From assembly GCA_035041965.1 (NCBI GenBank), contig JAPYMA010003060.1:1-64000 (forward strand): DNA of 64,000 bases. The letters are read 5' to 3'. The notes beneath the pieces are model-generated. The model worked only from the letters and a program-made list of their open reading frames with translations, ran no database searches and was not told where the DNA came from. The translations under genes were made by a program, and so were the position numbers. Of the stretch, positions 1 to 28,142 are shown piece after piece. The DNA comes from Anisakis pegreffii. Its lineage: Eukaryota; Nematoda; Chromadorea; Rhabditida; Anisakidae. How positions within the stretch are numbered: position 1 is the first letter of the stretch; every line of letters begins with the position of its first letter.

Positions 1-1844
1 AATCCATCAGCTGTTTTTGTACCTATCTTTACGAAGTCCCACATGTAATCAGAACCAATTAATATGTCTGGCTTTATTATGCTTTCATAATAAGGAGATT
101 TCTTTGTCATTTCTAGATCGTTTTTGGAGATTCGTGCTTTTAATTCTCTTGTGAGTAATGGAATAGAATTAGCTTCGATTACTTTCCGGGTTCCATTGAT
201 TAGTTCAATTTCAATTTCGACTAATTTAGAGGCTACGCGGGTGATGCCTTTCCTTCCAAACGTGCACAGTGATAATACTTGTTCTAATTTCGGAGTTAGA
301 TGAAGTTGACGGGCCATTGCGTCGGTTATGAACGTTCTTTGAGACCCTGAGTCGAACAAGATTATCGTGTCGTCACCCGTTCTGTCATTCTCTTCAGGAT
401 TACGCACCTTTACTTTAGAAGTCATCAAATATACTTCTTTTTGTGTATGGTCACTGATTTGATTGTCGATTGTTGAATAGTTGATAATGTGGGTGTCATT
501 GTTGTCTTCATTTTCCTCTACTTTTACATGATTTACTTGGCTCACTTGAGGCACCGAGCGGCGAGGAAAGAATTCTCGAGTTGCTGAATTTGAGCTGTTG
601 GGTTGCTGCACGTTGGTCAAATGCTCTGGTGGGTATGTTTGTTGCGTTGCGTAGTAGCTTTGTGGTTGCAGCGATAAGTTCTCTGTTTTGATTTCATTTT
701 GTCTGGCTTGGTACACTTCTCCTGGACGACGTTTGAACTGATCATAGTGATTTACTGAATTGGGAGGAACTGCTGGATTCCTTTTTCTATCATTTTGATA
801 AACTGGGTTGTGATTTGCCTTCCATTCACCATAATATAGATTGTTACGTGGTAAACAAAGTGCGGAGTGATGATCACCCTTGCAGAAATAACACGGCTTT
901 CGATAAGAGCAAGGTCTGCCTGTATGTCCGCTTCTAAGACAACGCGAACATAAGCCTAACTCATTTATTCGATGCTTCCTGTTTGTCACCTCATGATACG
1001 TGATGCATTCATCTGCGAAATGTCGATCCCCACAAAGTTCGCATCTCTTCATGGCTGGGTCATTTCCGCTTGTGAATCTTTCGTTGACTGGCGGTCTGTT
1101 TTCTATGAGATTCGGATTCGAATAATTATTTGGCGTTTGTCGTTCCGTTCTTCTTGTTTCACCGAGAATGTTGTTAACTTCTTCTTTGACTGAAATACAT
1201 TTCATCAGTGACTTCTGTAATGCTTCCATGGTCCATACGTCCTCTGCGGGTTTATTCTTGATTACTTCTTCAAGTACGTTGTATGGTAATTTCTCTTGTA
1301 CGGTGAACATGAGTGCTGTTTGATCGGGGTCCTCGTTGATGTTGCGTAATTGGCGGCATGTTTTCTCTAATGTGTCCGCAAATTTTTTTATACTGTCCAA
1401 CGCGTTTGAGCATTTCGGTAGATTTTGAATCCGGCCGTATAATGTCCGCCGCACTATTTGAATATTTCCAAAGCGGTTTTTCAAGATGTTCACCGCTTCC
1501 TCGTAATTGTCATCGGTGATTGGGATTGCTTCTAGTGCAGATTTGGCATCTCCTTCTAATAAGTTTAACAGATGGGTGAACTTGATGGTATTGGGAATGT
1601 GTTGATGATCTATTAAATTGTGGAATTGATCCCAGAATGCCTGGAACTTTAGGGGATCACCTTTGAATTTCAACGGTTCAAGTTTCGGAAGGTCAAATGT
1701 TGGCGTGGTCTGAAGCGTTATGGGTGTACTTCCATTTGGTTTGTTATTTAGAAGATTCTGTATTTCTTCTAACTGAACGTCCATGATTGTCATAGCTTCT
1801 TGTGCTTCCTCAATTTTTTCTGAAAAATTACCGGGTTGCGTCAT
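1..1844 (-). mobile_element. BEL/Pao retrotransposon gag-protease polyprotein, partial
   Basis: The reverse strand is open from about 1953 to the left edge and reads as the N-terminal part of a Pao-type polyprotein. In order it shows a gag-like (DUF1759-type) region with LKFKGDPLKFQAFWDQF and LLEGDAKSALEAI, two cysteine clusters of zinc-knuckle type (CELCGDRHFADEC; CSRCLRSGHTGRPC followed by CYFCKGDHHSALC), and a retropepsin-like DUF1758 domain with the active-site motif LFDSGSQRTFI. Reverse transcriptase and integrase would lie beyond the left edge. The first in-frame ATG is at 1844, but about 35 codons upstream in the same frame (EWLHLIDRLKNEEKQAEL) look coding and have no ATG, so the start is non-canonical, spliced or broken. 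The family is clear. Whether this copy is active cannot be judged from this part. Confidence 0.9.
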
Positions 1845-1953
1845 GAATTGTTCATAAACCTGGAGTTCAGCTTGTTTTTCTTCGTTTTTTAATCTGTCTA
1901 TTAAGTGAAGCCATTCTTGATGACATGATATTGATAGAGATGTTGATATAAAC

Positions 1954-3390
1954 CGTCATCTAATTCCAGGTAAAGTCGCACGCTGATCGTTCTAACCGGA
2001 TGACGAGAGACGGCAACCGATGGTGTAACGACTTTACGCACTTGTCGTTAATCTTTTAATCTCAAACTTGGGTAATTAAACCATAGCCATAGCATTCATA
2101 GGAAAATATAATCGATAATGATAACAACGTAAACAACGACATTCATAATGACAACAGTGTTATACTAACAGTAATAATAACATTATTAATGATAACAACA
2201 CCTCGCGATAATATCTCTTAAATTCAAAATTTCCAATTACTTATTACTCATTTCGAATTAATCTTAACTGTTATCAATATTGTGACCTTAACTATTAATA
2301 TCATTAGTTATCTTAACTATTAGTAATAAATATAACTTAACTATTAGTAATACGGCTCACAATAATCTACAACGATACAGATAAACCGTACAGAACAAGA
2401 AATGTGGGATGAATGATTCGCCATTCTTACTTTCGATATTCATATTCTCATGTTGTTCTTATTCGTTTCTATTAATAATCCTTATTATGACGAATTATAT
2501 CTGATGCCCTTCTTATCGCATTTCCTATCTTGCCTTTGTTCAGTCTCCTTATGGTAACGTTGTAAATTCATGAATCATTTTCTTTTCGTATTTTAAACTC
2601 TTTTCCTTTTCGTGATTATCTAATCACGACAGATGGTGATGGGTCGACGGCAATCAACAGGCTTGTCATTATCAATTCAATATCTCGTGGGTGGATCAAT
2701 AGTCAACAATATCGCCTGGATATATCAAATCAGAACAACAGCAATCAACAACTCAACGAATATTCAATTCAACAACCTCAACAATATTATTCAACAATAT
2801 GCAACAAATATTACACCGTGACGCAAAGAAGCGTCAGGTTAGTAGTTTCAAACTTGTACTTAGGGACATAGAATAAAATTCAGACGTGGTCAGTGACCAC
2901 TTTTTTAATCACTTCATTCTTTTTTCTTTTCATTAATGATTATTGTGAATAATGTTTGTACGCGTTGAGAACAATTAAGCATAGATGACAATGCAGTGAC
3001 AAATATTACAGTGTATTGTTCAATGTTATTATTGTCGATGATAAATTTGTGAAGGTATTAATGATGCCTCATATGTTTTCACTGGGGGGATTTTTTAGTA
3101 CTTTTTAATTGAATTGTTAATGTTATTTACGTTATGTTACCATCATTGCTTTGTATTATTGTTATGGTCACTGTATTGTCAAATGTTGCAGAAGTTTAGG
3201 TCATTTAAAACAATTTGATATTAAAGGAAAAATATTGTAAATTCTGACTCAGATTATTACCTATTGAATTTAACTTTCTATTTATTCGTTAATGTTCTGA
3301 ATTAACTGAATTGTACATTACATGTGATGTATATATTCATGTATATTGCCACAAATTATGAATGCTTTCACTATTTGTTTATTTATTTAC
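1954..3390. other. Non-coding leader or possible 5' LTR region of the BEL/Pao element
   Basis: This AT-rich stretch lies upstream of the retroelement reading frame. It has CAACAAT-type low-complexity sequence at about 2660-2815 and many ATTATTA runs. Position suggests it includes the leader and 5' LTR, but the partner LTR is outside the window, so LTR borders cannot be set. I see no gene in it. Confidence 0.35.
2819..2836. repeat. Perfect 6-bp hairpin TGACGC-aaagaa-GCGTCA
   Basis: This is a perfect inverted repeat with a 6-base loop, upstream of the retroelement. It could be a structure in an LTR or leader transcript. There is no direct evidence of function. Confidence 0.4.
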
Positions 3391-3784
3391 TTATTCATTT
3401 TGTACATTCATTGTTACTGTGAATATTGTAAACCTTTTTATACGGGATGTGGGTAGGGCGAAGGAGGGATGCGGCACGTAACGACCCGCTTAACTCCGGA
3501 GCCAGAGGTAGGGAATTGGACTGGCTATAGATATGGCCCATCCCACCTGATGGAAATTTTTTCAGTTTGTGCACCCCACCATTACCCCCCCCCTCCCCAA
3601 TGTGGACTCCATTACGTGAATCTGTGTTGGACTCTAGCATAGATATGAGACTAGCACAATTGCTGATGTGTATTGAGGTAGCTGTTCCAGCTTAACTTAA
3701 TTTGATTAAACATAGTCACAACTTTGACTTGACTTAGCTTCACTGAGACTGTATTATAAGCTGAATGAGCCAAAACTTTGAAAT

Positions 3785-3849
3785 GACTTGACTCGAAATT
3801 CATCACGTGTTGACTTGAGTTGGTGTAGCGACTTGACTCGAAATTCAAT
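3785..3849. repeat. Short direct repeat, GACTTGACTCGAAATTCA
   Basis: The 18-base word is present at 3785-3802 and 3832-3849. The surrounding 3700-3860 is rich in CTTGACT variants, suggesting a decayed simple tandem array. Confidence 0.45.
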
Positions 3850-4079
3850 AGGGCTTCGACTTTGCTTAGTCAAGTGTTAGTTCAACATTACTGTGAGTCA
3901 TGTTAGCATGCGATTTAGAGAAATGCTTAGCTGTCCATGGACAACCTGACGCAGTATCCTAGTCATGTCATGGCTGAGAAAAAGCTCTCGAAATTGGTCT
4001 CTCCTTATATGTAGAGGTGTCACATCAGAGAATATGTAGTTTGTTGCGAGAAGAGTTGTGACTGGGGTTGATAATAGTT

Positions 4080-4240
4080 GCACTGGCATATGAAACAAGA
4101 AAACTATCCCTATAAAACTGAGTTTCATGAACGTAGGGTATGAATCGCCTCATGAAGTTAGCGGTAGGTCTGGAAAGTTCGCCTGGACCGCTCACCTGTA
4201 GAGTCGAGTTGCTGAATGGTGACTCGTCTTCCTCGTAGTG
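4080..4240. repeat. Tandem-duplicated segment, copy 1 (partner 4509-4669)
   Basis: About 160 bases (from GCACTGGCATATGAAA to CTTCCTCGTAGTG) occur again at 4509-4669 in the same orientation with only a few differences. On the reverse strand the unit holds an exon end with a GTGAGC donor, an intron and a downstream CCAG acceptor, so it is in effect an exon-intron duplication. Confidence 0.8.
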
Positions 4241-5100
4241 CTGTTTGATAACAGCTGGAATAAAGTTCCAATGTTATCAAACGTGTTATGAGGAGAAATC
4301 TCTCAGGTGTTTGTGGTTACTCGCCGAAGCTTATCTATTAGCTAGTGTCATGGTGGCATTTCATACACTTCTATGATGCAATCCTTATTTCCCTTGCCAG
4401 TGCAGTTATTGTCTGTCATTAGTGCTAATAAGGCACTTGATAAGTTTGAGAAATCCATTTAAATGGGATGTGAAGCATTGTGGGTTCTTCAGTTATGTTT
4501 TGATAGCTACACTGGCATATGAAAGGAAGAGAAATATCCCTATAAAACTGAGTTTCACGAACGTAGGGTATGAATCGCCTCATGAAGTTAGCGGTAGGTC
4601 TGGAAAGTTCGCCTGGACCGCTCACCTGTAGAGTCGAATTGCTGAATGGTGATTCGTCTTCCTCGTAGTGGCAATCCATGATTGAGACAGAATCGCAAAA
4701 TGCGTAGAGCACCCTGCACAAGTTATCCGGGTGCAATTGGACGTCACATGATAAGGACAGGCTCAAGCTTGAAGCTCTTGCCTGGACGTAAGCTCATAAC
4801 TTTGCTGAGATTTGGATAAATTTGAAAATGAGAATGGTGCGTGGCGCGACAGCTGTATTGAATGTTTTTCCACGTGTTACCACACGTTACACCGAAATCG
4901 CCTGAAAGGATCAACGAGTCGTCAGGATCTGTCGAGTTTAGGATTGTTATGGCAGCAACTGTTGCAGTTTTGTGACGATAGGTTTGAGTGGATTCGAGTA
5001 CAGTGTAGGTTCTAGGATTGTTTACATCACAGTTGGAGACTAAGAACTTGAAATTCAAAGGCTTCTTGAAGTAATGATGTGAGAAGGCATTCAGAAAGTT
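4197..5100 (-). CDS. Exon-like pieces of an unrecognised minus-strand gene
   Basis: A reverse-strand frame is open from about 5100 to 4745 and has non-random composition, with cysteines and possible N-glycosylation sites (NCDVNNPRTYTVLESTQTY; LILSGDFGVTCGNTWKN; RPGKSFKLEPVLIM). A second open piece, 4711-4632, ends NSTLQ at a good donor (CAG/GTGAGC). A possible third piece follows an acceptor (ATGCCAG) near 4513 and ends at a stop near 4425. The join between the first two pieces is unclear: the simplest intron would be only about 34 bases. The 45-base end of the second exon, with its donor and intron start, is repeated at 4240-4197. GC content is higher than in the flanks. I do not recognise the product. 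It could be a real gene, a pseudogene or part of an unknown element. Confidence 0.35.
4243..4282. repeat. Hairpin with 11-bp perfect arms
   Basis: GTTTGATAACA and TGTTATCAAAC pair perfectly. An inner GGAA/TTCC pair follows, around a TAAAG loop. It sits exactly between the duplicated exon unit and a dispersed repeat, so it may mark an insertion junction. Confidence 0.6.
4283..4485. repeat. Dispersed repeat, copy A (partner 8080-8280)
   Basis: About 200 bases beginning GGAGAAATC and running through GGTGTTTGTGGTTACTCGCC are repeated in direct orientation at about 8087-8275, with moderate divergence and small indels. It has no coding character and its family is unknown. Confidence 0.75.
4509..4669. 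repeat. Tandem-duplicated segment, copy 2 (partner 4080-4240)
   Basis: This is the second copy of the 160-base unit. Differences include an AAAG/ACAAG indel in the intron part and single-base changes. Confidence 0.8.
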
Positions 5101-5329
5101 TACTAATGCAAAACGGTGTTAGTTATTCAGCAAAATGTAACTGAAATGAGTAATCATGAATTGAGGAACATCTCATGGGAAGATCGCACACATAACATAA
5201 GCATAGTGAGACGGTTGTCGAGCAATGAAATAGCTTCTTTCGAAGAGCATGATGATATGACAAAAGAACAAGAATTCTCGAATAAGGTGATAGATCCTCT
5301 CGGAAGGAGACGGAGTTTATGAAAGACAT

Positions 5330-7290
5330 TTAATCATTTAGCATAGGATAGGAATTGCAAAGCAAGTAGGGCATTCGTGGTATGGCGTGTAATGCATGTT
5401 AGCGTAAATCCTACGATAAGGTCAGTAGGTTATAATGAGCGTCACTGTTTGAGATTTAGTAATATGCACAGAAAAGGTTGCTGTCTGTGACTTATGTTCA
5501 ATTTTTTTCTTCTGTGGAGAGCATGCAACTTCGGAAAAACCCTCTGCATTTCCCTCCGGCAGCCGTGAGTCATGCCTCATATCGAAATCTTCAATAGTAT
5601 TCAGTCAGCGCTTCTGAATGTTCGTGCATGCTCTTCTTTCCTACTATCTGAGTGAGGATATTCGTGAATAACCACGCAAGGACGGTGGCAACTGCAATGG
5701 TAAGTGCTCAAGTACATGGTAAATGTAACGGTAATGTGCATGGCAACTGTAATGGTAAATGTACATGCATGCTCCTGTTTCCAACTGTAATGATCAAGCC
5801 GAACGTCATTTCATTCACTTCGCTAGTAAAAGGTTTTGGAATCTCAGGTCACTCCACCCAGCAGCCAGTAGAAACACATAATTTCTCGACAATGCGAATT
5901 TTGAAATCGTAATAGATATGTATGGTCAGGGTTTTGTGAAGTTTCTAATGAGATGATTTTTTGCGATAAGATAGGTACTAATCGGTTCAGCTTGACGAGT
6001 GTACAAAGAAAAGTATAGAATTATGGCTGCGTGAGATAAGTGAGGTCAGAAAAACCCTCCAAAGGAACAGTGGAACACAATGTTGTAATTGTTTCGTTTT
6101 TTTGGTTTTTTCTGAGAAATTGGACGGAAGAATTCGCTATGATGGTGCTTTGAAATCGGGTAGTGACACATTTTGCGATCAGAACACAAGAATGGCAACA
6201 ACTAGTGAGTTTATTCATATTTCACTGCGTGCAGTGCCTCATTCCAACTCGATTGATGCCAAATTTCTGATACTTTAAAAAATAAATCCATTGGCCGAAA
6301 ATTCTGAAATGACGATTTTCGCGATTTTTAAGTTTCTGTTGGTGGATCGGAGTTCCCCTTGTGATATTGTTGTTCAGACAGCCAAAGTCATTTTAAAACC
6401 GCTCTGAGCGTCTCAAAATGTTTATCCTAAGCTGAGATATGATATATCGAAATTGCGGATTTTGAGATAGTAAAGGGTTATTAGGTGGGGATTTTTGTGA
6501 GATTTTTAGCGGAGAAGTTTTTTGCTCCTTTTTTGATAATTTTGATATTTTATTTCCATGTAACACCACACAAGTTATTACTATTCATCTGTATTTATTA
6601 AAAATCTTTCATAATACTCATTTACATCATTACTGTCTACAACATTACTTTCATAATATATTGTAACATTTTTTCAAATGCATAATAACCATCACAAATT
6701 ATTTCAAATTAAATATACACAACAATAAAAAATACCAATGAGCATTGCATGAAAACATGATAGTATTATGAAAAATCTGTAAACAAAAGCAAATATCACT
6801 GAAAATAAAACAAAAGGTAATGGAACATAATGATACTTCATAATGAATGTAAGTCGAAGTAATTACAGTTTGATTCAATTGAAAGAAAGAAATAAAGAAA
6901 GATTAAATTATACTAATCGAGAGATCTGCGATTACCTTCTGTGCTTGTAGAGAATTCAATTCTCTTTCCAATTGACTACTTGGCATTGACCGATCAAATC
7001 TCAGTTCCGACACTTTTTGCACTTCAATTGATTACATCACTTTTATTTGATTGAAACTTCCCTGGTTATACTTTTACTGCTCCATAAATGAGCCAATTCT
7101 TGTAGCCAGTCTTTGTCTGGACGTGGAAAATTTATTTCTCTTCCCAATGACACCTCATGTACACATTCAGGTCAGGTGTAGCCTTGAAATACGTCAAATT
7201 CCTGTGCCTCATTGATGAATTAATTCGCCCTATTGGATCTCTTTTTTCTGTGCTCTACCTGACCGCGTCGCTTCAAAAGTGCAATTTGGC
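5330..7290. other. Intergenic, no gene recognised
   Basis: No exon chain could be built here. The stretch 5690-5770 is a degenerate repeat of GGTAAATG/GGCAACTG words. The part 6530-6900 is very AT-rich. Confidence 0.5.
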
Positions 7291-7309
7291 TTCTGTTACC
7301 AACCCCATC

Positions 7310-7725
7310 TCAAGCAGCTCGGCAGCGCTCGTTTCAATACAATGTATCACTGCCGATCAATGTGTACATTTCTATAGTAGCATTAGGGGCGCCGTCTTCA
7401 AACTAGCCGTATCCTCAGGTTTGCCCGGTAACACAGCTATTTCTTCACATCATTAGATTACCCAGATTCTCTATATTCAGAAATGCATATATGTTGTCGA
7501 GCGATTTTGCTTGCTTGAGAAGATATGGCCGATTTTCTGAACGTATCTCAAGTAGCACGGCAGCGCTCGTTTCAATACAATGTATCACTACTGATCAATG
7601 TGTACATTTCTACAGTAGCATTAGGGGCGCCGTCTTCAAACTAACCGTGTCCTCTGGTTTGCCCAGTAACATGGAAATTTCTTCATATCATTAGATTACC
7701 CAGATTCTCTACTCCCAGAAATGTA
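7310..7725 (-). repeat. 238-bp satellite, one partial and one full unit, inverted relative to 33.7-34.9 kb
   Basis: The landmark CAGATTCTC occurs at 7463 and 7701, exactly 238 bases apart. The 7463-7700 unit is the reverse complement of the units at 33741-34939, with scattered substitutions. A second, partial unit lies before it (about 7310-7462). Short open frames inside it are by-products of the repeat. Confidence 0.85.
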
Positions 7726-8079
7726 CTTAATGGAATCTGGCTCCAGTTTAGGACTCATCGGATTTTGTTTTTCAGTTGTCCCTTCGTATTGTAAATTGAT
7801 TGGTTTGTATTCATATCATCACGACGGTTGTTCGAATCGTCATAAACGTTTCAGTGATTTATTTATTCATTCTGTAACTGATTTTTATAGGGTGAGCTGG
7901 AGACGCGGAACGTATTGACTTCATTATATGCGTAGCCAGAGATCGGGACGTGAACTGAATCGCCTCTTAAACGTTTCACCGAATCGAATTCTTCTTTTTT
8001 TCAATCCGAGCACCTGTTTATTCCCTCCTAATAGACGCATTTATGAAATCACAACGCTAGGTTTCAATGCTTTCAAATG

Positions 8080-8280
8080 TATTACAAGGAGAAATCAATC
8101 AGGTGTTTGTGGTTACTCGCCGAAGCTTATTTATTAGCTAGTGTCATGATGGCATTCATACACTTCTATGATGACATCCTTATTTCCCTTGCCAGTGCAC
8201 TTAATGTCCATCATAAGTGCTAATAAGATACTTGATAACTTTGCGAAATTCATTCAAAGCATTGTGGATTTCTCAGTTTG
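8080..8280. repeat. Dispersed repeat, copy B (partner 4283-4485)
   Basis: This is the direct-orientation partner of the 4.3 kb repeat. It shares GGTGTTTGTGGTTACTCGCC, the AGCTAGTGTCATG word and the TTATTTCCCTTGCCAGTGCA stretch. Confidence 0.75.
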
Positions 8281-8326
8281 TTGAAGGGGAGATATTTGAT
8301 TACAATTTCTAGCTCATTACAGTTTC

Positions 8327-8350
8327 ATTGTAATGAAGTTTCATTACAAT
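8327..8350. repeat. Perfect palindrome ATTGTAATGAA-gt-TTCATTACAAT
   Basis: The palindrome has 11-bp arms with a 2-base centre. It sits in a patch (8300-8400) of repeated CAGTTTCATT/TTACAGTTT words. It is probably a local duplication product. Confidence 0.6.
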
Positions 8351-8399
8351 TACAGTTTCCAGTTTCATTCTAGTTCATTATAGTTACAGTCCATTGTAG

Positions 8400-10930
8400 T
8401 TTCATCTCAAAATAGCCTATTTCTTGAATGCAATTATTTTGTTCAAATGAACTTTCCGCCTTGAATTTGGGTACGAGAACATCATGAAACTTAAATGATC
8501 CTTATTAACTTCATCAACAGAATGGCTTTTGAGATCCCATACTATGTCATTAGAACTATACTGTGAGGTATGAACCCATTAAATTTTGTTTTAAACAACC
8601 ACTCTCTAATTCAATTGCGACGTTTGAAATTGGAAATGCATCAATGACAACAAAACATCGATGTCAACGACAAGTTTCTATTATTCATAAAATGAGGATC
8701 ATGAAGAGAAACCATAAGAAAAGCAGCTGAATACGGTGTGAATAGCTGGAAACTTTAATAAAGAAAACAGGAAGAGGGATACGAATCTATAAAAAATGGA
8801 AGAAAACAAAATGAATCAGAAAAATCGACAAGAAATAGTCAGTTCGAGTACCTTGCGAATACGTTATTGTGGTTAAAAAAATCAACACACAAGCACACAC
8901 ATACATAGCCACATACACTTAAAAACGTTCAGTTTTATCAACAAATAGCATAAGTTTATAAAGACAAGATTGCTGTTGACTCTCACATGACGATACCGCA
9001 TGAAGATGAGTAAAATGTATGAATGTGAACTACACGACAAACAAGCTCCACATTGAGTCACTTCATCGTAAACTCCACTTTTTCACCAAACGATTAACAT
9101 CACAACGAATTTTCGTTCACCCACACTGGAATGATACAAAAGCAACGACCAAGCAAAAGAACCAAAATCTAAGCCATTATCGTCATCATGTTTCACCCAA
9201 CCAAATATAATTTCAGAAAATCTTTTTCCAGAAATCAAATTTGTATTGAGGATGAAGACAGAGGCAACTTTTCATCACACTACAACATGCTCAAAGCAAA
9301 TTGAAATTAAGCGAAGAAGCTGCACTGATTTCATTTAAACATATCACCAATGCTCATAAGAACGATATCCATGAGATGAGAATAATTCGTAGTTTGTTTG
9401 GCGAGATTACTTCCAAATCTAAACAACTCTTTAATCAAATTTCAGAACACCTGACCCTATTTCAGGACAAGGATATCATATTCACTGCGATAATCAAAAC
9501 CATTATGGATAGTGATAGTTGAATCATCCACAGTCACTGAAATAAATATAGAATGAACATCCTTTGAACAACACACTAGAAAAAGCTTTGAAATATTTAC
9601 ACCAAGTTGGATGAATATGTTGACTGAACGTTAATCATTGACTTATGGATGACCCTCCAATTGAAATGAACTAAATGAAACGTAAATAAACAAAGTTCAC
9701 AAGAAAACAGCACGAAATATATGAACAACGAAAAGATGATAGAAAAAGCAATTAGCATACAGATTATAAATTATTACTAAGCAATTTCATTTGATTTCAC
9801 AAGAAACTTTCTAATGAGAATCCGATATCCATCATTACGATGAATCATTATTAGGAAAATAAATAGAAACAAAGCGAACAACGAAAATGGAATTATTTCA
9901 CTGACATTCATGCATTACTTCACTATATTTGCGCAATGAGTATATTCAACTTTAATTTACTAATGAACATTTTCCAAGCGTGTTACGAATTCATCCATTA
10001 TCAGTTACTAGATAAATTCTCAGTGATACGAGCCATTTTATAATATCCATTTTCTACATGGAAAAACTAGATTTTAACAACTGTTTCTCTAGGTACCTTC
10101 TCAATAAGTAATTCTTCATTCAGCCGAACATAGCTAGCTACCAAGCGATGACGATGTGAAACATCGTAATATGATGCTCTGGTGGAACTGATCGTGGTAA
10201 CTGATAATGGGATTAGAATAAAGATGCAACAACGGCAATGATAAAGAATAGCAAAATGGTAATATATTAACAATAAAATGTGGTATAATATCGGTACAAA
10301 TAAACGAGATAATGAATGTTGCCTCTAACGATACGAAGTGTAAAGAACACCAAATGAAAAAAAACAAAAATAATTCAGAAAATAAACAAATGAAGAATAT
10401 TTATGTACCAGACTGAATTGCTTTCTTGTACGACAATACATGTATGTGTATGCATGATGCGTTCGTGATGCAGAAATATGATTGAAGGAATAAATCAAAC
10501 AGTAATAATGATGCCGATATGATTGATATACAGCGTTTTTTAGCAGGTTTGTTTGAGTAAGAACATCGTGCTGATAAGTTTCACACACAATGAAATACAT
10601 CAAGAACTTGACAGTAGCGTAACGCTATGTACAGCTGTGTACCACAGCAGTAATGTTTCATCAAATGAACATTTGTGTTGAAGTGCTTGCGAAACTTGCC
10701 ACTTGTGCGCTACAAAGAACAGCATCCGATGAGTCGAACATCGAAGAATTTGTGAGTTTGTGGTACCGAAACACTATTTGAGAGGGCAGAAACGACCCAC
10801 CAACTGAGCGAACAAGCAAATGGACATCGACAGACCAAATACATTACTCCTCATCTCCTCTAATGTTTTTCATTGGAGAACAGAAATGTAACCTCCTCTG
10901 ACAGTCATTCATTCCGTTTCATTTCATTAT
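8400..10930. other. Intergenic, downstream of the PRRC2-like gene
   Basis: Long AT-rich sequence with no supported exon chain. A 74-codon frame at 9301-9522 has no ATG and no convincing splice partners. The 3' UTR of the PRRC2-like gene must lie in the right part, but I saw no clear AATAAA on the reverse strand close to the stop. Confidence 0.45.
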
Positions 10931-10932
10931 CT

Positions 10933-26060
<15,128 letters not shown>

Positions 26061-28117
26061 GCAGATGAGTGTTCGCAAAAATGAAGAATAACAAAGACGA
26101 GAACGGTTTGCCGAAGGGGAAGAATTGTGACTGTTCACAGATTAAACACCTTAAGTATTAACACCATTATCACTCCTTATGTCTAATAACACTTCTATCA
26201 CTCCAAATCTTCAGTGCAATTACCAATTCAATCAACACAAAGCCCAACAAAATAAATTAATAAAGCAACTAACAGCGTAAAAACAAATTCGTACACGAGG
26301 TACGCAACGTGGAGTTATTGCGGTCAAATATTACGACCTAACACTCCGACAGTTCCAGATGTGTTTTCTCGAGTACAATAACCGTTTGCACCTCTCAGTC
26401 AGTGCTTCCGATATATGCCGATTCTCTCTATCAAATTTTCACAAGTCACTGCTGTTGCCGCTAAAAACAACTTTTTTAAGCAATGACAACCAATAAATAA
26501 ATACACAAATAAATATAAATAAATACATGTTCTTTGAAGAATATTCTAATAGTAAAATATATATATATGATATTCTCTTTTTTTTCATGGTAATAAATAT
26601 TCTAGGTAAATAAACAACAGTCGAAAAGACAAAAAATATAAACTACCTCAATAGAAAATGAAGTCTGTACACAGATGGAATAGTTCAGTTGAAGTCAATT
26701 GGAATAGAAATGAAAATGAATTTGAACGCAGATTTGTGTGTATAAACGTATGAATAAGTGTGTTGGTGTGTATTTGCTAATATCGACAAAATACTATTGA
26801 ACAAACCGTATTCACAATAATTTATTCGTTTTGTGAGTTGTTATCCCCTGCAAATGACAATCAAAAACAGTTCAGTGAAAACAACGACAGTATATGTAAT
26901 AAACGGCACTTTATAACGGCATTCATTATAACACAACCGAAATGAATGAAATAAACGCACTCGAAATAATACGCATTCTAAAATTTGTAAGCTCACCTAT
27001 AAGTAAAAAATAAGATTATAAGGAAGAGTTTTAAATGGAAAAAAAAGAGCTTGAACTCGATTTTCCGTGTGAATGGACACAATGCGGAAAGCTGCAAGGC
27101 GCATAAGTGATTACTCACATTTGAGATACCTCAACTGTCAATGGTGATGGCTGTTGAAATACTGAAAGTTGCTGAGACCAGTAGTGATTAGTGTGGCATT
27201 CGAAAGTTTACGTGATAAATTCGCATTATGTTTCTGACGTGGTCGACAATGCTCAACTCAAATGAATTCAACTTTTACTCCATCCGTTAGGAATTCGAGC
27301 CTTATTTTGCCTAACAGAAATATAATCCAAGTTCATTTCAATACTTAAAATCAGTTTTTTCGTCAATATCGATCGTCATTACGGTGTGAGCTGTACGAGT
27401 TGATCGGATAGAGTCAAAATATGAAAGAAGGTGGGTAAAAAAGAGTGCATATGGCCAACAAAAGGACCACAGCTACGAAAAGTGATCGATTCTTGGTTGA
27501 TGTTGTTTTTATGAGTGTGAAAACATACTAGTGCCACATGACGTCTTATCGAGCTAACTTAATAGTGCTGCTGCTATGCAAGCAAGAAACAAAGCATAAA
27601 ATCGCCGAAGACCCACACCGAACTATCGCTGTGATGCTCAGTCAATACGCACATTCCATGCAAATCTTCTTCGGAATTTCCGTAAGCTCACCCATTATTT
27701 GATAAGTAAACATGAGCGGAGCACAGTCGGAAATAAAACGGTTTCAGACTCGTTAATTGTCTCAACGTAACAGATTAATATATGCGATTAATATTTTAAA
27801 CTAATTTGCGCAACAAATACGGAAACTGAGCACTCACGATATAGTCTCAATCAACAACAGCTATGTCCAAGCCTCAAAAACATAAAACCAACCAGGTACC
27901 TTCTTGGATTCAAGTAACTAGGAATAACCAACCAATAATTTTACCATATGAAAAACAAAGAAAACTAGAGGAAAATAGTGTTTAACTTGAATCGTTTTGC
28001 AATCACAACGTACAAAGTCACTGATTTACAAGAATGAAATGTGATATTCTCGAATGAAATCATAATGAAGAAATGCATGTTAAAATTATTTCTCGAAAGA
28101 ATAATAACATGTATACT

Positions 28118-28142
28118 AATATATATATATATATATATATAT
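28118..28142. repeat. (AT)n microsatellite
   Basis: About 12 uninterrupted AT units. Confidence 0.9.
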
